A stretch of 38,484 bases of DNA from Cyclobacteriaceae bacterium (GCA_019638285.1 JAHBUB010000033.1:1-38484), one strand, 5' to 3'. Positions 1 to 9,220 are shown, numbered from the stretch's first letter. Notes: generated from the sequence alone by a model not told the origin. Made by a program: numbers and translations.

Positions 1-158
1 GCTAGCCTTTCTGAATGTTCTTCACCAACAAAAATCGGAGGATGCAAAGAAGTAACTTCCGCGTTAGTAGGAAAACCGGGATGACCTTCATCGGTGCTTA
101 GTCAGGTTTGGGTGGGTCGGCCGGCTCTTCGCGAATGCCCTGCCTTGGTGGGTACCAA
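1..158. other. Unassigned edge segment
   Basis: I cannot assign a gene here. On the plus strand a frame open from the window edge ends in TAA at 53-55 and could be the last 17 codons of a gene entering from the left. On the minus strand a frame stays open from about 90 to the edge without an ATG. Both are too short to judge. The part around 100-155 is richer in G and C than the rest of the intergenic DNA in this window. It is bounded on the right by the terminator of the TonB receptor gene. Confidence 0.25.
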
Positions 159-197
159 TAAAAAAGCCAGTCGCTCCCCAATAGGAAACGACTGGCT
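159..197 (-). terminator. Rho-independent terminator of the TonB receptor gene
   Basis: A perfect 9-bp stem, AGCCAGTCG at 165-173 and CGACTGGCT at 189-197, encloses a 15-base loop. Read on the minus strand, the stem is followed at once by a run of six T (complement of A160-165). It lies 15 bases beyond the receptor stop codon. This is the clearest classical intrinsic terminator in the window. Confidence 0.85.
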
Positions 198-211
198 ATT
201 CACTTTACTAT

Positions 212-2626
212 TTAAAAATTAGCCCTGAGGGATAAAACAAAGTTTCTTCCAGGGGCAGAGATACCGGAGCTATAAGGACGGTAACGTTGGTCGGCCAGAT
301 TTTCAATACCCGCATTGAGGGTAAAGGTCTCTGACAAATTATACATTGCCTTCACATTAAAAGTATACCATGCCGGAGCATAGTTTTTTCCATTGGCATC
401 CTTGGCATACAACTCAACCTTCGATTTTTCACCAAATGGCAAATCATCAAATTTGGTCTCGGCCATATAATTGGCATAAAACTGCAATTGCAATTTATTG
501 GCCCTGTAGTTTAGACGGGTAATTCCAAATGCCGGTGCTGCATGTCTGGATGGACTCTTGGTTCCATCGTCCAACTCTTCTTCGCCCACCTGATAGTTAA
601 AATCAGATGATATACTAAAGCCTGCTGGAAGCTTAATTTCCAATCCTGCCTGCAGTCCATATACATTGGCCACTGCTGCATTTTGTACGGCTTGTACTTT
701 ACTCAAAGTACCTGAGTACATGATGCTATCTTGTCCGCCCAATTGAAAATCTCTTTTCACCATGGCATTTTCCAAAATAGTGTAGTAGCCCGCAAGGTCA
801 ATTTTCACTGACTCTCCAAATACTTTTGCCACACCAAAGTCAAAATTATAGGCATATTCCGCTTCCAAACCAGGGTTGGGAACTGTCACACCACCCAATT
901 CAGAATCAAAGACTTTACCTAAATCATCCAAATTTGGAGAACGGAAGGCAGTTCCAAAGTTTGCACTTATTACCCATTCATCCGTAGGGCGATACACGCC
1001 ACCGATGCTACCCGTCAACGAACCATTATCCACCTTTGCAGTAGTAAAAGGGAAAGGATAATAAGGAAGGTTTTGAGTAAAGTCCGCATCAATACCTACT
1101 TTATTGTAGCGTATACCTGCCATGGCGGTAAACTTATCTGAGACTATAAATTCATCATTCAAATAAATAGCCGAAGAACTCCAATTCGCAATGGGATACC
1201 GTGAAGGTCCCGCAGCGGTCACGCCCGTAGAAATGTTTGTAATGGCGCCCGTTGATTTTACATCATCGTAGACGTATTCAACACCATAATAAAGATTTTG
1301 CCGGTCACTCAAGGATTTCGTGAAATCCAGGTTAATGGAATAGGCTTCTACATTTTCAACGTTAACCGTGCGATCCTTCTTATTTAGGGAGCGATCCATT
1401 CTGCTTTCTTCAAACGATTGCTGCGCCAGGCGCAAAGTCATCTCATCGTATATCGCATTTTCTCCTTTATGGTTGATGGTCAGATTGTTCATCATCCATT
1501 TTTGTGGCCCGTAATACCATTCTGCATATCGGAGCGTACCATTTTTAAAACGGTTGTTCCTATCATATCTGCCGTAAGGGGAGGTTTCTGAATAATGAAA
1601 AGCATATTGGAAATCCCAATTCTCATTTGGCTTAAATCTGATCTTCTGCATCATATTTACCTGCGAGTAGGCCGAAGGTATCTGAAGCAATGGGTCCACC
1701 TGTGTGATCACGCGATCCACACTGTCCTGCCGTTGTACGTGGATGGACTTGATGTAATCTTCCGGGCCATGGCTGCCTTGTTTGAGGTCGGCATAGTCCC
1801 AGGTGCTGAAGCTGGTAACCGATGCCCACTTCTTCCAACCAATGTTCACATCAAAGTGACCTGTTTTTTCCTGGTTCGCAGAGGAATACCGGCTCACCGC
1901 CTTGCCTGTTATCAGGGGTTTGTCATTTAATGACAACTGAGGTGTAAGCGTCTGGAAACTCATCACGCCACCAATGGCATCGCTACCATAGATTACAGAT
2001 CCGGGCCCAAATAATACTTCTGTTTTTTCAATGGCAAAGGGGTCCAGGTTGATCACGTTTTGTAAGTTTCCTTCTCTAAAAATCGCGGAATTCATCCGTA
2101 CGCCATCCACTGAATAAAGTAGCCTGTTGGTAGCAAAACCCCTAATCATAGGGCTCCCACCACCCTGCTGGCTTTTTTGCATATACACCTTGCCAGAAAG
2201 ACTCAATAGATCGGCTGCTGTTTGTGGATTTAAAAACGCCACGTCTTTGGCAGAAATAGTAGCAATATGTGCCGGAATATCAGAGGTGTTCTGTTGCCAT
2301 CTTGTAGCAGAAACCACCACCTGATCGAGAAGGATATTCGTTCTGATCAATTGAAGGCTGAAGTCAGACTCTTGAAGCTGACCATAGCTTTTAGTTTGCG
2401 TTGCATAACCCAACAAACGGATTTGGATTTTTTCTGCATCCTTAAGCGCTGATATATCAGCTTGCCCTTCTGCATTGGTGGTCACATATGCCTTGGACGA
2501 TGCACTTGCCAGGGTTACCATTTCCAATGGCTCACCTGACTCACTGTCGGTAATGGTTATTACCTGAGACTGGGCAAAAAACACCACTCCCATCAATAAC
2601 CATGACATGGTTAGAATTCTTTTCAT
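212..2626 (-). CDS. TonB-dependent outer-membrane receptor, hemoglobin/heme-receptor type
   Basis: An outer-membrane beta-barrel that takes up a large ligand, probably heme or an iron complex, using energy from TonB. Residues 1-20 are a signal peptide ending FFAQS. Residues about 21-95 form a carboxypeptidase-regulatory-like domain typical of Bacteroidota receptors. A TonB-box-like stretch (LLDQVVVSATR) leads into the plug, whose signature MIRGFATNRLLYSVDGVRMN and the following GNLQNVINLDPFAIEKTEV and FGPGSVIYGSDAIGGVMSF are characteristic of the hemoglobin/transferrin/lactoferrin receptor family. The barrel ends in the expected terminal phenylalanine (LSLRANF). At 804 residues the length is normal and the frame intact. 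It is probably co-transcribed with the small membrane protein just upstream. Heme specificity is inferred from the plug signature; no heme-binding His pair was verified. Confidence 0.93.
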   Translation of the reverse strand: MKRILTMSWLLMGVVFFAQSQVITITDSESGEPLEMVTLASASSKAYVTTNAEGQADISALKDAEKIQIRLLGYATQTKSYGQLQESDFSLQLIRTNILLDQVVVSATRWQQNTSDIPAHIATISAKDVAFLNPQTAADLLSLSGKVYMQKSQQGGGSPMIRGFATNRLLYSVDGVRMNSAIFREGNLQNVINLDPFAIEKTEVLFGPGSVIYGSDAIGGVMSFQTLTPQLSLNDKPLITGKAVSRYSSANQEKTGHFDVNIGWKKWASVTSFSTWDYADLKQGSHGPEDYIKSIHVQRQDSVDRVITQVDPLLQIPSAYSQVNMMQKIRFKPNENWDFQYAFHYSETSPYGRYDRNNRFKNGTLRYAEWYYGPQKWMMNNLTINHKGENAIYDEMTLRLAQQSFEESRMDRSLNKKDRTVNVENVEAYSINLDFTKSLSDRQNLYYGVEYVYDDVKSTGAITNISTGVTAAGPSRYPIANWSSSAIYLNDEFIVSDKFTAMAGIRYNKVGIDADFTQNLPYYPFPFTTAKVDNGSLTGSIGGVYRPTDEWVISANFGTAFRSPNLDDLGKVFDSELGGVTVPNPGLEAEYAYNFDFGVAKVFGESVKIDLAGYYTILENAMVKRDFQLGGQDSIMYSGTLSKVQAVQNAAVANVYGLQAGLEIKLPAGFSISSDFNYQVGEEELDDGTKSPSRHAAPAFGITRLNYRANKLQLQFYANYMAETKFDDLPFGEKSKVELYAKDANGKNYAPAWYTFNVKAMYNLSETFTLNAGIENLADQRYRPYSSGISAPGRNFVLSLRANF

Positions 2627-2657
2627 TATAAATATTTTATATTATTAAATTAAGTTC

Positions 2658-2691
2658 GTCTCTCCATTTCAGTGTTTGCCGAAGGAGAGGC
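2658..2691 (-). other. Hairpin between the small membrane protein and TonB receptor genes
   Basis: GTCTCTCC (2658-2665) can pair with GGAGAGGC (2684-2691), eight pairs including one G-T wobble. The hairpin sits between two co-directional genes. It is followed by AT-rich DNA without a clean T run, so it may be a weak terminator/attenuator or an mRNA-processing structure in the receptor 5' leader. Regulation by it is speculation. Confidence 0.4.
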
Positions 2692-2713
2692 TATGTACAT
2701 AGCAATCGAAATC

Positions 2714-3250
2714 TTAGACGATGTTTTCGGGAGGGGGAACAGAGGGGGATGAGGCCAGGGATTGATAACCGACACCTATGAATAGGTTGGTGCTAATCAT
2801 CTCTCTCCAGGGAGAATATTCATTTTTAGGAATGGGTGAGAAATATAACGATTGAAAAAATGAATGCAGTTTATTGATATTCTTTTTGTGCTGAGGATCA
2901 TCTCCCAAAGCCATAGCAACCAGGTCATCAAGTTGGTTATTTATGATTGTCTCTGCTTCATCCTCCCAACACCAGTAATAAGTTGTGTCTCCTTTTACCT
3001 TCGTATCCACTACATCATACATCACACCCTTAAACTCAAATTCCAAATCATGCTCCCAATCTAAATGCTCTTGCTTTTCTTTCTCAGTAAACTTGAGCAA
3101 AACCAATTCTTTTTTATCCAGCCCGGCCACTATCCTCCCCATCACCTCTCTTCTCACTTTATATTTTTGAATTTTAAAGTGAATAAAGGTAGCGGTCAAA
3201 GGGACCACAAAACAGAGGAAAAGGAAAATGCTGAATAATTTACCTTTCAA
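2714..3250 (-). CDS. Conserved hypothetical membrane-anchored protein next to TonB receptor
   Basis: Function unknown. Residues 3-24 are a hydrophobic N-terminal anchor or uncleaved signal. The rest is a soluble, charged domain containing ELVLLKFT, a tryptophan-rich DWEHDLEFEFKGVMYDVV stretch, and GDTTYYWCWEDEAET. The C-terminal tail is low-complexity and proline-rich (SVPPPENIV). I recall similar proteins of about 150-180 residues beside TonB receptor or metal-related genes in Bacteroidota, but have no assigned role for them. The start appears to be TTG at 3248-3250: the frame is closed by TAA eight codons upstream and no in-frame ATG precedes the hydrophobic segment. It lies 87 bases upstream of the receptor gene on the same strand, so shared expression is likely. 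Confidence 0.75.
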   Translation of the reverse strand: MKGKLFSIFLFLCFVVPLTATFIHFKIQKYKVRREVMGRIVAGLDKKELVLLKFTEKEKQEHLDWEHDLEFEFKGVMYDVVDTKVKGDTTYYWCWEDEAETIINNQLDDLVAMALGDDPQHKKNINKLHSFFQSLYFSPIPKNEYSPWREMISTNLFIGVGYQSLASSPSVPPPENIV

Positions 3251-3304
3251 AATCAGAGATCGTTAAAATACTTAACCCAACACACACTTCTGGTTCATTA
3301 TACG

Positions 3305-3381
3305 GTATGCAGCCATACGAAGATTGAAATTGACATAATAACAACGCTCGAAAGTAGGGCCTTGGTTCAATTTCAATCTTC
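3305..3381. repeat. Perfect 15-bp inverted repeat downstream of M14 peptidase gene
   Basis: GAAGATTGAAATTGA at 3319-3333 is matched exactly by its reverse complement TCAATTTCAATCTTC at 3367-3381, with a 33-base loop. Flanking CCAT (3313-3316 region) and ATGG (just after 3381) extend the match across a two-base bulge. A separate small hairpin, GTATG/CATAC (3305-3309 and 3314-3318), abuts it. The repeat begins 12 bases beyond the stop of the leftward M14 gene. It is AT-rich without a following T run, so it is not a textbook terminator. Confidence 0.75.
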
Positions 3382-3392
3382 ATGGTCTCTTA

Positions 3393-6167
3393 TTAATTCT
3401 CTAAATGATTCCAGTTAATTAGTACATTCCATACCAGCGGTGCATCGTGGTGGTTCAGGTAGCGGTGCAGCGGATCAAACGTAAACGCGATCACACGCCC
3501 TGCTCCCTGTGGCACATTAAATATACCGCCATGGCCGATGATGGTCTGCTCGTTGCGCACCATACCCGATAGCACATAAGGTGAATCCTTCTTTCCCTCG
3601 TCTTTTTTCTCCTTCTCTACCTTCCTGTCTGGCATACCCATAATAAGACCGGTGTAAGGAACTTCATCTTTTAATGGCTTGGTACCGTATTGCAGCACCA
3701 TCATATCCCGGTCGTATTTTTCAACCTGGTAAAGTGGACCATTGCCCCTGAACACATGGAAGGTCTCAGGGTAGCCGTACAACATCGGGCTGTTGGACTT
3801 GCGCGCTTTCACGGTTACCACAGAGCCCGGATGAAACAATCCTTGTGCATTGTAAGGCGCCAGTGCACGGGCTATGCCCGTCTCCGCTACCATCTTAGTA
3901 GAGTTATCGAGGGTTATCACTACCCCACCCGCGTCTATAAATACTTTCAGTTGGTTCATCCCATCCATTCCAGGGCCACCGGTCATATCATTGGTGGCAT
4001 CGGGCACGCCATGCGATGGGTACTCAGCAGTTTTGGTAAATGGCATCGGTCCGAATTTCGCATCCACACCATAGATAAAGTCACTCACGTTGCCTCTCAT
4101 ACGAGGTACCAATATCACATCAAATTTCTTGCGCAGGTCTCCTGCTTTCAGATCGTCTTTGTCAATAGAAGTATAAGGAATGCCTCTCTGCTCAAACGTG
4201 TAGCGCGACCAGCCTTCATCTTGTGTGCTGAACCAGCTGTGATAGATAGCAACCCGCGGCAGGGTTACCTCATGTTGTTTTCCACTGGGTGCACTCGCCA
4301 CGGCTTTCAGGTCTAGCTGATAGTCACTGCCTATCTTACCGGCCTGCTCTTTGCTAAGACCTTTGAATATTACCGATCCGGGAAGCAACGTATCTCTTCC
4401 TATTATTTGCTGTTCGTCCAGTACCGACAGGGTCGCTTTCTTGTTTTGCGATTTGGCCCAATACATGGCGGGCAGCACCGTATTTTGTGCTTTATAATTC
4501 AAAATATAATTACCTCCACTGCCTTCCACTGCTCCGTTGTACTTCACATCCGCAGTAACCATCTTCAGGTCACTGGCACTGAATTTCACTTCCTCCTCCG
4601 TTTTCACATCTACCCCATACACAAGACCAAGTGTCCAGGCGATATCGTCATAAGGAGGAAACTTTGCCTCTTTGGGATAGCTCTGATTGGTTAGCAACGT
4701 GATGGCCAGATTGCGATAAGGCTGATCCATGAGCACCACGTACTCACCTTGCTTGCTGCCCGATTTTGTTTCATGTACCTCTATGCCTTGTACGCGCAAT
4801 TGGTTCACTAAATAAGCGACCATCGCAGGGTCTCTTTGTTCTTTAGGGATGACAAACGCTTTGGGTGAATCTGTCTTTCCTTTTTCCAGGGCATTCACTC
4901 CTTTTTGATAGAAATTATGAAGCAATAATTTGCTGTTGTTGGCCGTATAAGTCAATGACGCCAGCACTCCTGCCTGCATATAATTAGTGTTATTTCGGGA
5001 TGACCAGAACACCTCCTGTGTGGGGGGCGCAGGACGGTACCACTCTCTGCTGGTAGCGGGGTCGCCAGCATATTTTTGATCCGACAGATCACGCAGATAG
5101 GTGTTGGCTCCTGCATTACCAAAGGTTTCATAGAATCTGCCAATACTGTTGTGGTTGTTGGCCACCCACATGGCGTATCCCGGCCACCAGCCATCAAAGA
5201 AGGCCCAGGTAAAAGTACCGGGTAGTCCTTGTGCTGCCATTGAGGTGATGTCATGGTTGGCCATGGTCTGCCACTCCCCTATGGTAATTGGATCCATATA
5301 ATCGTTATAAGGTCCGGTACCGGTAGAGATGTACAACAACGGCACAGATTCATGCAAGTCCAGCATCACTGACGGATGCCATTCGTAGTACATTTTAAAA
5401 ATTGCTTTGCTCAATTCCTGCGACACTTGTATACCATCGCGGTTGTTGTCGTGAAATACGTACTTGCCCCAATAAGGTGTACTCCGGGGAAAGCCATCAT
5501 CATAATCCTTTCTGGATTTGGTATAGCGATAGTACCAGTCAACCTGCTTGTCGCGTCCGTCAGGTTCAGATGCAGGGTTGATGAGTATAATTACATTATC
5601 AAGAATGTTTTGAATGTCTTCTGATTGACTTGTTACCAGCCGATACGCGAGTTCCATCAGCATCTCTGGGGATCCCATTTCTGTAGAATGCAGGCCACCA
5701 TTGAGGTAATAAATTGGTTTGCTGTCGCTGATAATTTTACCAGCTTCCATGCTGGAAGTTTTTCTTGGATCCGACAACTTCCCGAGTTGCTGCTTGTAAT
5801 GATCAATGCGTTTCATGGATTCCTCATTGCCAATCACCACCAGCTTGATTGCTCTGCCCTCTTCCGTTGTACCCAGCTGCTCTACTCTTATCAAAGGAGA
5901 AGCCTTGGCAAGCACGTCATAGTAGGCATAGATTTCCGAGGTACGATGCATTACACCCGGTGCCCCTATGATCTGTCCAAAATGTTTCCTTGGTGAAGGC
6001 ACATTGGGATCGTCCAGGAGGTTCAATACCGAAGGAGGGAGAAACTGCGGATCGGTAGTGTATTCCTTTATTTTTTTGTTGTATTCTTCATCAATTTGCT
6101 GGGCAAATGAAGAAGTGCTACCCAACATAAGTGCCAGGCAGAAAAACAATAAATAGTGTTTACGCAT
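3393..6167 (-). CDS. Secreted M14-family zinc carboxypeptidase (copy 1)
   Basis: A zinc metallopeptidase exported across the inner membrane. The signal peptide is residues 1-22, cleaved near SSFAQ. The M14 catalytic domain covers about 70-400. Zinc ligands are H160 and E163 in LHSTEMGSPEM and H272 in DLHES. The substrate-binding N-R pair is in DNNRDG (N242, R243). The likely catalytic glutamate is E347 in RFYETFGN. The remaining 500 residues include a region around 640-800 that resembles the class I glutamine-amidotransferase-like fold seen at the C-terminus of long M14 proteins of this kind. At 924 residues it is full length for that group. It is a tandem paralogue of the next gene upstream, with the same numbering of active-site residues. 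Substrate unknown; peptide scavenging is the likely role. Confidence 0.92.
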   Translation of the reverse strand: MRKHYLLFFCLALMLGSTSSFAQQIDEEYNKKIKEYTTDPQFLPPSVLNLLDDPNVPSPRKHFGQIIGAPGVMHRTSEIYAYYDVLAKASPLIRVEQLGTTEEGRAIKLVVIGNEESMKRIDHYKQQLGKLSDPRKTSSMEAGKIISDSKPIYYLNGGLHSTEMGSPEMLMELAYRLVTSQSEDIQNILDNVIILINPASEPDGRDKQVDWYYRYTKSRKDYDDGFPRSTPYWGKYVFHDNNRDGIQVSQELSKAIFKMYYEWHPSVMLDLHESVPLLYISTGTGPYNDYMDPITIGEWQTMANHDITSMAAQGLPGTFTWAFFDGWWPGYAMWVANNHNSIGRFYETFGNAGANTYLRDLSDQKYAGDPATSREWYRPAPPTQEVFWSSRNNTNYMQAGVLASLTYTANNSKLLLHNFYQKGVNALEKGKTDSPKAFVIPKEQRDPAMVAYLVNQLRVQGIEVHETKSGSKQGEYVVLMDQPYRNLAITLLTNQSYPKEAKFPPYDDIAWTLGLVYGVDVKTEEEVKFSASDLKMVTADVKYNGAVEGSGGNYILNYKAQNTVLPAMYWAKSQNKKATLSVLDEQQIIGRDTLLPGSVIFKGLSKEQAGKIGSDYQLDLKAVASAPSGKQHEVTLPRVAIYHSWFSTQDEGWSRYTFEQRGIPYTSIDKDDLKAGDLRKKFDVILVPRMRGNVSDFIYGVDAKFGPMPFTKTAEYPSHGVPDATNDMTGGPGMDGMNQLKVFIDAGGVVITLDNSTKMVAETGIARALAPYNAQGLFHPGSVVTVKARKSNSPMLYGYPETFHVFRGNGPLYQVEKYDRDMMVLQYGTKPLKDEVPYTGLIMGMPDRKVEKEKKDEGKKDSPYVLSGMVRNEQTIIGHGGIFNVPQGAGRVIAFTFDPLHRYLNHHDAPLVWNVLINWNHLEN

Positions 6168-6251
6168 CGGAAAGGGTTTATTTGAGGCTACTAATATAGT
6201 AATACGCTTATTGTAACCCTCAATGGCACTGATAAACGGTTGGGTTTGTAT

Positions 6252-6365
6252 TTCTTAGGTATTGAGTATTAGAACTTAGGAATTTGTAACTAAATCCCAA
6301 GACCTAAGTCCCAAGTCCCAATACCTAAGTCCCAATACCTAAGTCCCAATACCTAATACCCAATC
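6252..6365. repeat. Heptamer repeat array A (inverted arms)
   Basis: The right part, 6296-6365, is ten consecutive 7-base units with consensus CCYAAKW (for example CCCAATA, CCTAAGT). The left part, 6252-6286, is five heptamers of the reverse-complement type (TTCTTAG, GTATTGA, GTATTAG, AACTTAG, GAATTTG). The two parts can pair, for example TCTTAGGTATTGAG at 6253-6266 against a CCCAATACCTAAGT unit, 12 of 14. The array ends two bases from the stop codon of the leftward M14 copy 2, so it lies in that gene's 3' untranslated region. Confidence 0.85.
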
Positions 6366-6367
6366 TC

Positions 6368-9127
6368 CTACAAATGATTCCAGTTGATCAATACATTCCA
6401 CACCAAAGGTGCATCACTCAAATTGAGATAGCGATGCAATGGATCAAACGTAAAAGCTACTGCTCTACCTTTGCCCACCGGTACGTTAAAGATGGTGCCC
6501 TGTCCGATAATGGCTTGTTCATTTCTTACCATACCAGACAATACATAGGGTACATCTTTCTCTTTTGTTTTTGTGTCTGATGGAGCTTCTGATTTCTTAT
6601 CAGGCAAGCCCATGATGGGTCCAGTATATTCCACATCATCTTTTAATGGCTTGGTGCCATATTGCAACACCATCATGTCCCTATTGTACTTGGGTGTTTG
6701 AAACAAAGGTGCAATGCCCCTGAAAATTGGAAACACCTCAGGGTATCCATAGGTTACAGGACTGTCTTTTTTCTTGATCTTCACATTAACCACAGACCCT
6801 GGATGGAAAAGTGAAGGAGCGTTGTATGCACTTAGCCCGGGAATAATACCGGCATCTACCAACATCTTGGATGAATTATCAAGTGCCACGATCACGCCTC
6901 CTCCATCTACAAATTGACGCAGTTGACTTACACCCTCGAAGCCGGGACCTCCGGTCATGTCATTGGTAGCATCAGGAAATCCGTGGGAAGGAAACTCTTT
7001 TGTTTTGGTATAAGGTAATGGTCCCCATTTTTTATCAATCCCATTCACAAAATTATTACCATCACCGCGCATGCGTGGCACCAGAATCACATCAAACTTA
7101 GTGTTAAGAGCTCCGGCCCGCAGGTCATCTTTATCAATGGAGGTATAAGGAATCCCATAGCTGTCGAAAGTGAATCTCGACCAGCCTTCATCCTGCGTAT
7201 TGAACCAACTGTGGTAGATGGCTATGCGTGGCAAGGTAACTTCGTGTTGTTTTGCTGTGGGTGCGGTACTTACTGCAGTAAGGTCAAGTCCAAATTGAGT
7301 ACCGATCTTTTTCGCCTGATCGGAAGTGATGCCGGAGAACACGACAGATCCCGCTTCCATATTGGTTCCACCTATAGAAGCACTGGCCTCCAGCACACTA
7401 ATTTTTGCTTTCTTATTTTGTGATTTAATCCAATACATGGCAGGCAGTACTGCATTTTGTGCTTTGTAATTAAGTACATACGTTCCTCCATTTCCTTCTA
7501 CTTTTCCTTCATACCTCACTTCGCTGGTCACCATCTTCAGGTCACTGGCGTTGTAACTCACTTTGTCCTCCGTTTTCACATCTACACCATAGAGGTAGCC
7601 CATCGTCCAGGCGATATCGTCATAGGGAGGAAACTTTGCCTCCTTAGGATAATCTTGTTTAGACAGCAACGACACAGCGAGATTCCGATAAGGCTGATCC
7701 AGCAGCACCACGTAATCGCCTGATCCTGATTGATGCACTTCAATGTTTTGCTTAATCAACTGGTTCACTAAGTAAGCAGCCATGTTCGGGTCGCGCTGCG
7801 CTTTTGGAATTACATAAGCACGAAGAGACCCCTCCTTACCGCGCTTAATATTGTTTAGTCCTTTCTTGTAATAGTTATTAAGCAATAAATCGGCATTGGT
7901 GGCAGTATATCCCAACGCAGCGATCACACCGGCTTGCATGTAGTTCACATTATTTCTTGAAGACCAATTTACTTTTTCTGTAGCCGGGTCAGGACGGTAC
8001 CATTCTCTGCTGGTGACAGGGTCTCCCGCAAAACTGGATTTAGATAAGTCGCGCACATACGTATTGGCCCCTGCGTTTCCAAAGGTTTCATAGAAGCGGC
8101 CAATGGAATTATGATTATTGGCGATCCAAAATAAATAACCGGGATACCAGCCATCGTAGAAAGCCCAGGTAAAGGCACCTGGCAATCCCTGAGTCGCCAA
8201 TGCAGTTACATCGTGATTGGCCATTACCTGCCACTCGCCTACTAAAATAGGATCGATGGTCTCATTATAGGGGCCTGTTCCGGTAGACATATATATAAGT
8301 GGCACCGACTCGTGCAAGTCGTGCATCACCGTAGGGTGCCAGTCGTAATAGATCTTGTAGACTGCTTTGGTAAGTTCTTGAGATATCTGCAATCCATCGC
8401 GGTTATTATCGTGGTAAACATACTTACCCCAGTAAGGAGGTGAATGCATGAACCCATCTTCGTAATCATCATGAAATTTAGTGTAGCGATGGTACCAATC
8501 CACCTGTTTATCACGTCCGTCTACTTCAGCAGCAGGATTCACAATGATGATCACGTTGTCCATGATATTTTTAATCTCTTTGCTGCTGCTAGTGACTAAC
8601 CGATAGGTTAACTCCATCATCATCTCAGGAGAACCCATTTCAGGAGAATGCAGTCCGGCATTAAGGTAGTAGACGGGCTTGCTGTCCGCAATAATAGCCT
8701 CCACATCTTTACCTTCCAGTTTGCGCGGATCTGCCAGCAGCGCCAGTTGGCTGCGGTAGTGGTCTATGCGTTTCATTACGTCTTCATTGGCGATCACCAC
8801 AAGTTGTATAGGTCTTCCCTCTTCTGAAGTACCCACTTGTTGCATGGAAACTTTGGGAGAAGCCTTAGCCAGTGCCGCATAGTAACCATAGATTTCAGTA
8901 GTGGTGTGCATTTCGCCTGGAGCGCCAATGATTTTACCAAAATATTTTAATGGCGAAGGCACCTTGGCATCTGTTACCAGATTAAGCACCGACTCTGGTA
9001 AGAACCGGGTATCGGTGGTATACTCTTTTATCTTCTTATTGTACTCTTCGTCAATTTGCTGAGCAAATAAGGAAGTGCCGCTGAGGATTAACGCTAGGCA
9101 GGCAAATAGAATGTAGTGTTTTTGCAT
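6368..9127 (-). CDS. Secreted M14-family zinc carboxypeptidase (copy 2)
   Basis: A tandem paralogue of the adjacent copy 1, very similar from the signal peptide to the C-terminal NVLINWNHL. The open frame extends to 9205, but I place the start at the ATG at 9125-9127 because it gives a proper signal peptide (MQKHYILF...SLFAQQ) aligned with copy 1; the upstream 26 codons look non-coding. With this start there are 919 residues, and the zinc ligands fall at the same positions: H160, E163 (LHSPEMGSPEM), and a His in DLHES; NNRDG and RFYETFGN are also kept. The C-terminal third carries the same amidotransferase-like region. Both copies look catalytically intact, so they may differ in substrate or expression. 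Confidence 0.92.
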   Translation of the reverse strand: MQKHYILFACLALILSGTSLFAQQIDEEYNKKIKEYTTDTRFLPESVLNLVTDAKVPSPLKYFGKIIGAPGEMHTTTEIYGYYAALAKASPKVSMQQVGTSEEGRPIQLVVIANEDVMKRIDHYRSQLALLADPRKLEGKDVEAIIADSKPVYYLNAGLHSPEMGSPEMMMELTYRLVTSSSKEIKNIMDNVIIIVNPAAEVDGRDKQVDWYHRYTKFHDDYEDGFMHSPPYWGKYVYHDNNRDGLQISQELTKAVYKIYYDWHPTVMHDLHESVPLIYMSTGTGPYNETIDPILVGEWQVMANHDVTALATQGLPGAFTWAFYDGWYPGYLFWIANNHNSIGRFYETFGNAGANTYVRDLSKSSFAGDPVTSREWYRPDPATEKVNWSSRNNVNYMQAGVIAALGYTATNADLLLNNYYKKGLNNIKRGKEGSLRAYVIPKAQRDPNMAAYLVNQLIKQNIEVHQSGSGDYVVLLDQPYRNLAVSLLSKQDYPKEAKFPPYDDIAWTMGYLYGVDVKTEDKVSYNASDLKMVTSEVRYEGKVEGNGGTYVLNYKAQNAVLPAMYWIKSQNKKAKISVLEASASIGGTNMEAGSVVFSGITSDQAKKIGTQFGLDLTAVSTAPTAKQHEVTLPRIAIYHSWFNTQDEGWSRFTFDSYGIPYTSIDKDDLRAGALNTKFDVILVPRMRGDGNNFVNGIDKKWGPLPYTKTKEFPSHGFPDATNDMTGGPGFEGVSQLRQFVDGGGVIVALDNSSKMLVDAGIIPGLSAYNAPSLFHPGSVVNVKIKKKDSPVTYGYPEVFPIFRGIAPLFQTPKYNRDMMVLQYGTKPLKDDVEYTGPIMGLPDKKSEAPSDTKTKEKDVPYVLSGMVRNEQAIIGQGTIFNVPVGKGRAVAFTFDPLHRYLNLSDAPLVWNVLINWNHL

Positions 9128-9220
9128 GGGAATGGTCTGTTTTTCTAGAATACGAAAAGTAGCAAATACCCTTACGCCCATGTGGTTTGTATTGATAAGC
9201 GGCAAAGTTTGTTTATAGAC

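Noticed and set aside
3690-4316. Plus-strand 208-codon open frame
   Set aside because: It lies wholly within the well-supported M14 gene on the other strand and shows no recognisable features; treated as a shadow.
6296-6365. CRISPR-like array
   Set aside because: Units are 7 bases with no spacers; there are no cas genes.
9128-9205. N-terminal extension of M14 copy 2 to an upstream ATG
   Set aside because: The extra 26 residues have no match in copy 1 and would bury the signal peptide; the internal ATG at 9125-9127 restores alignment.
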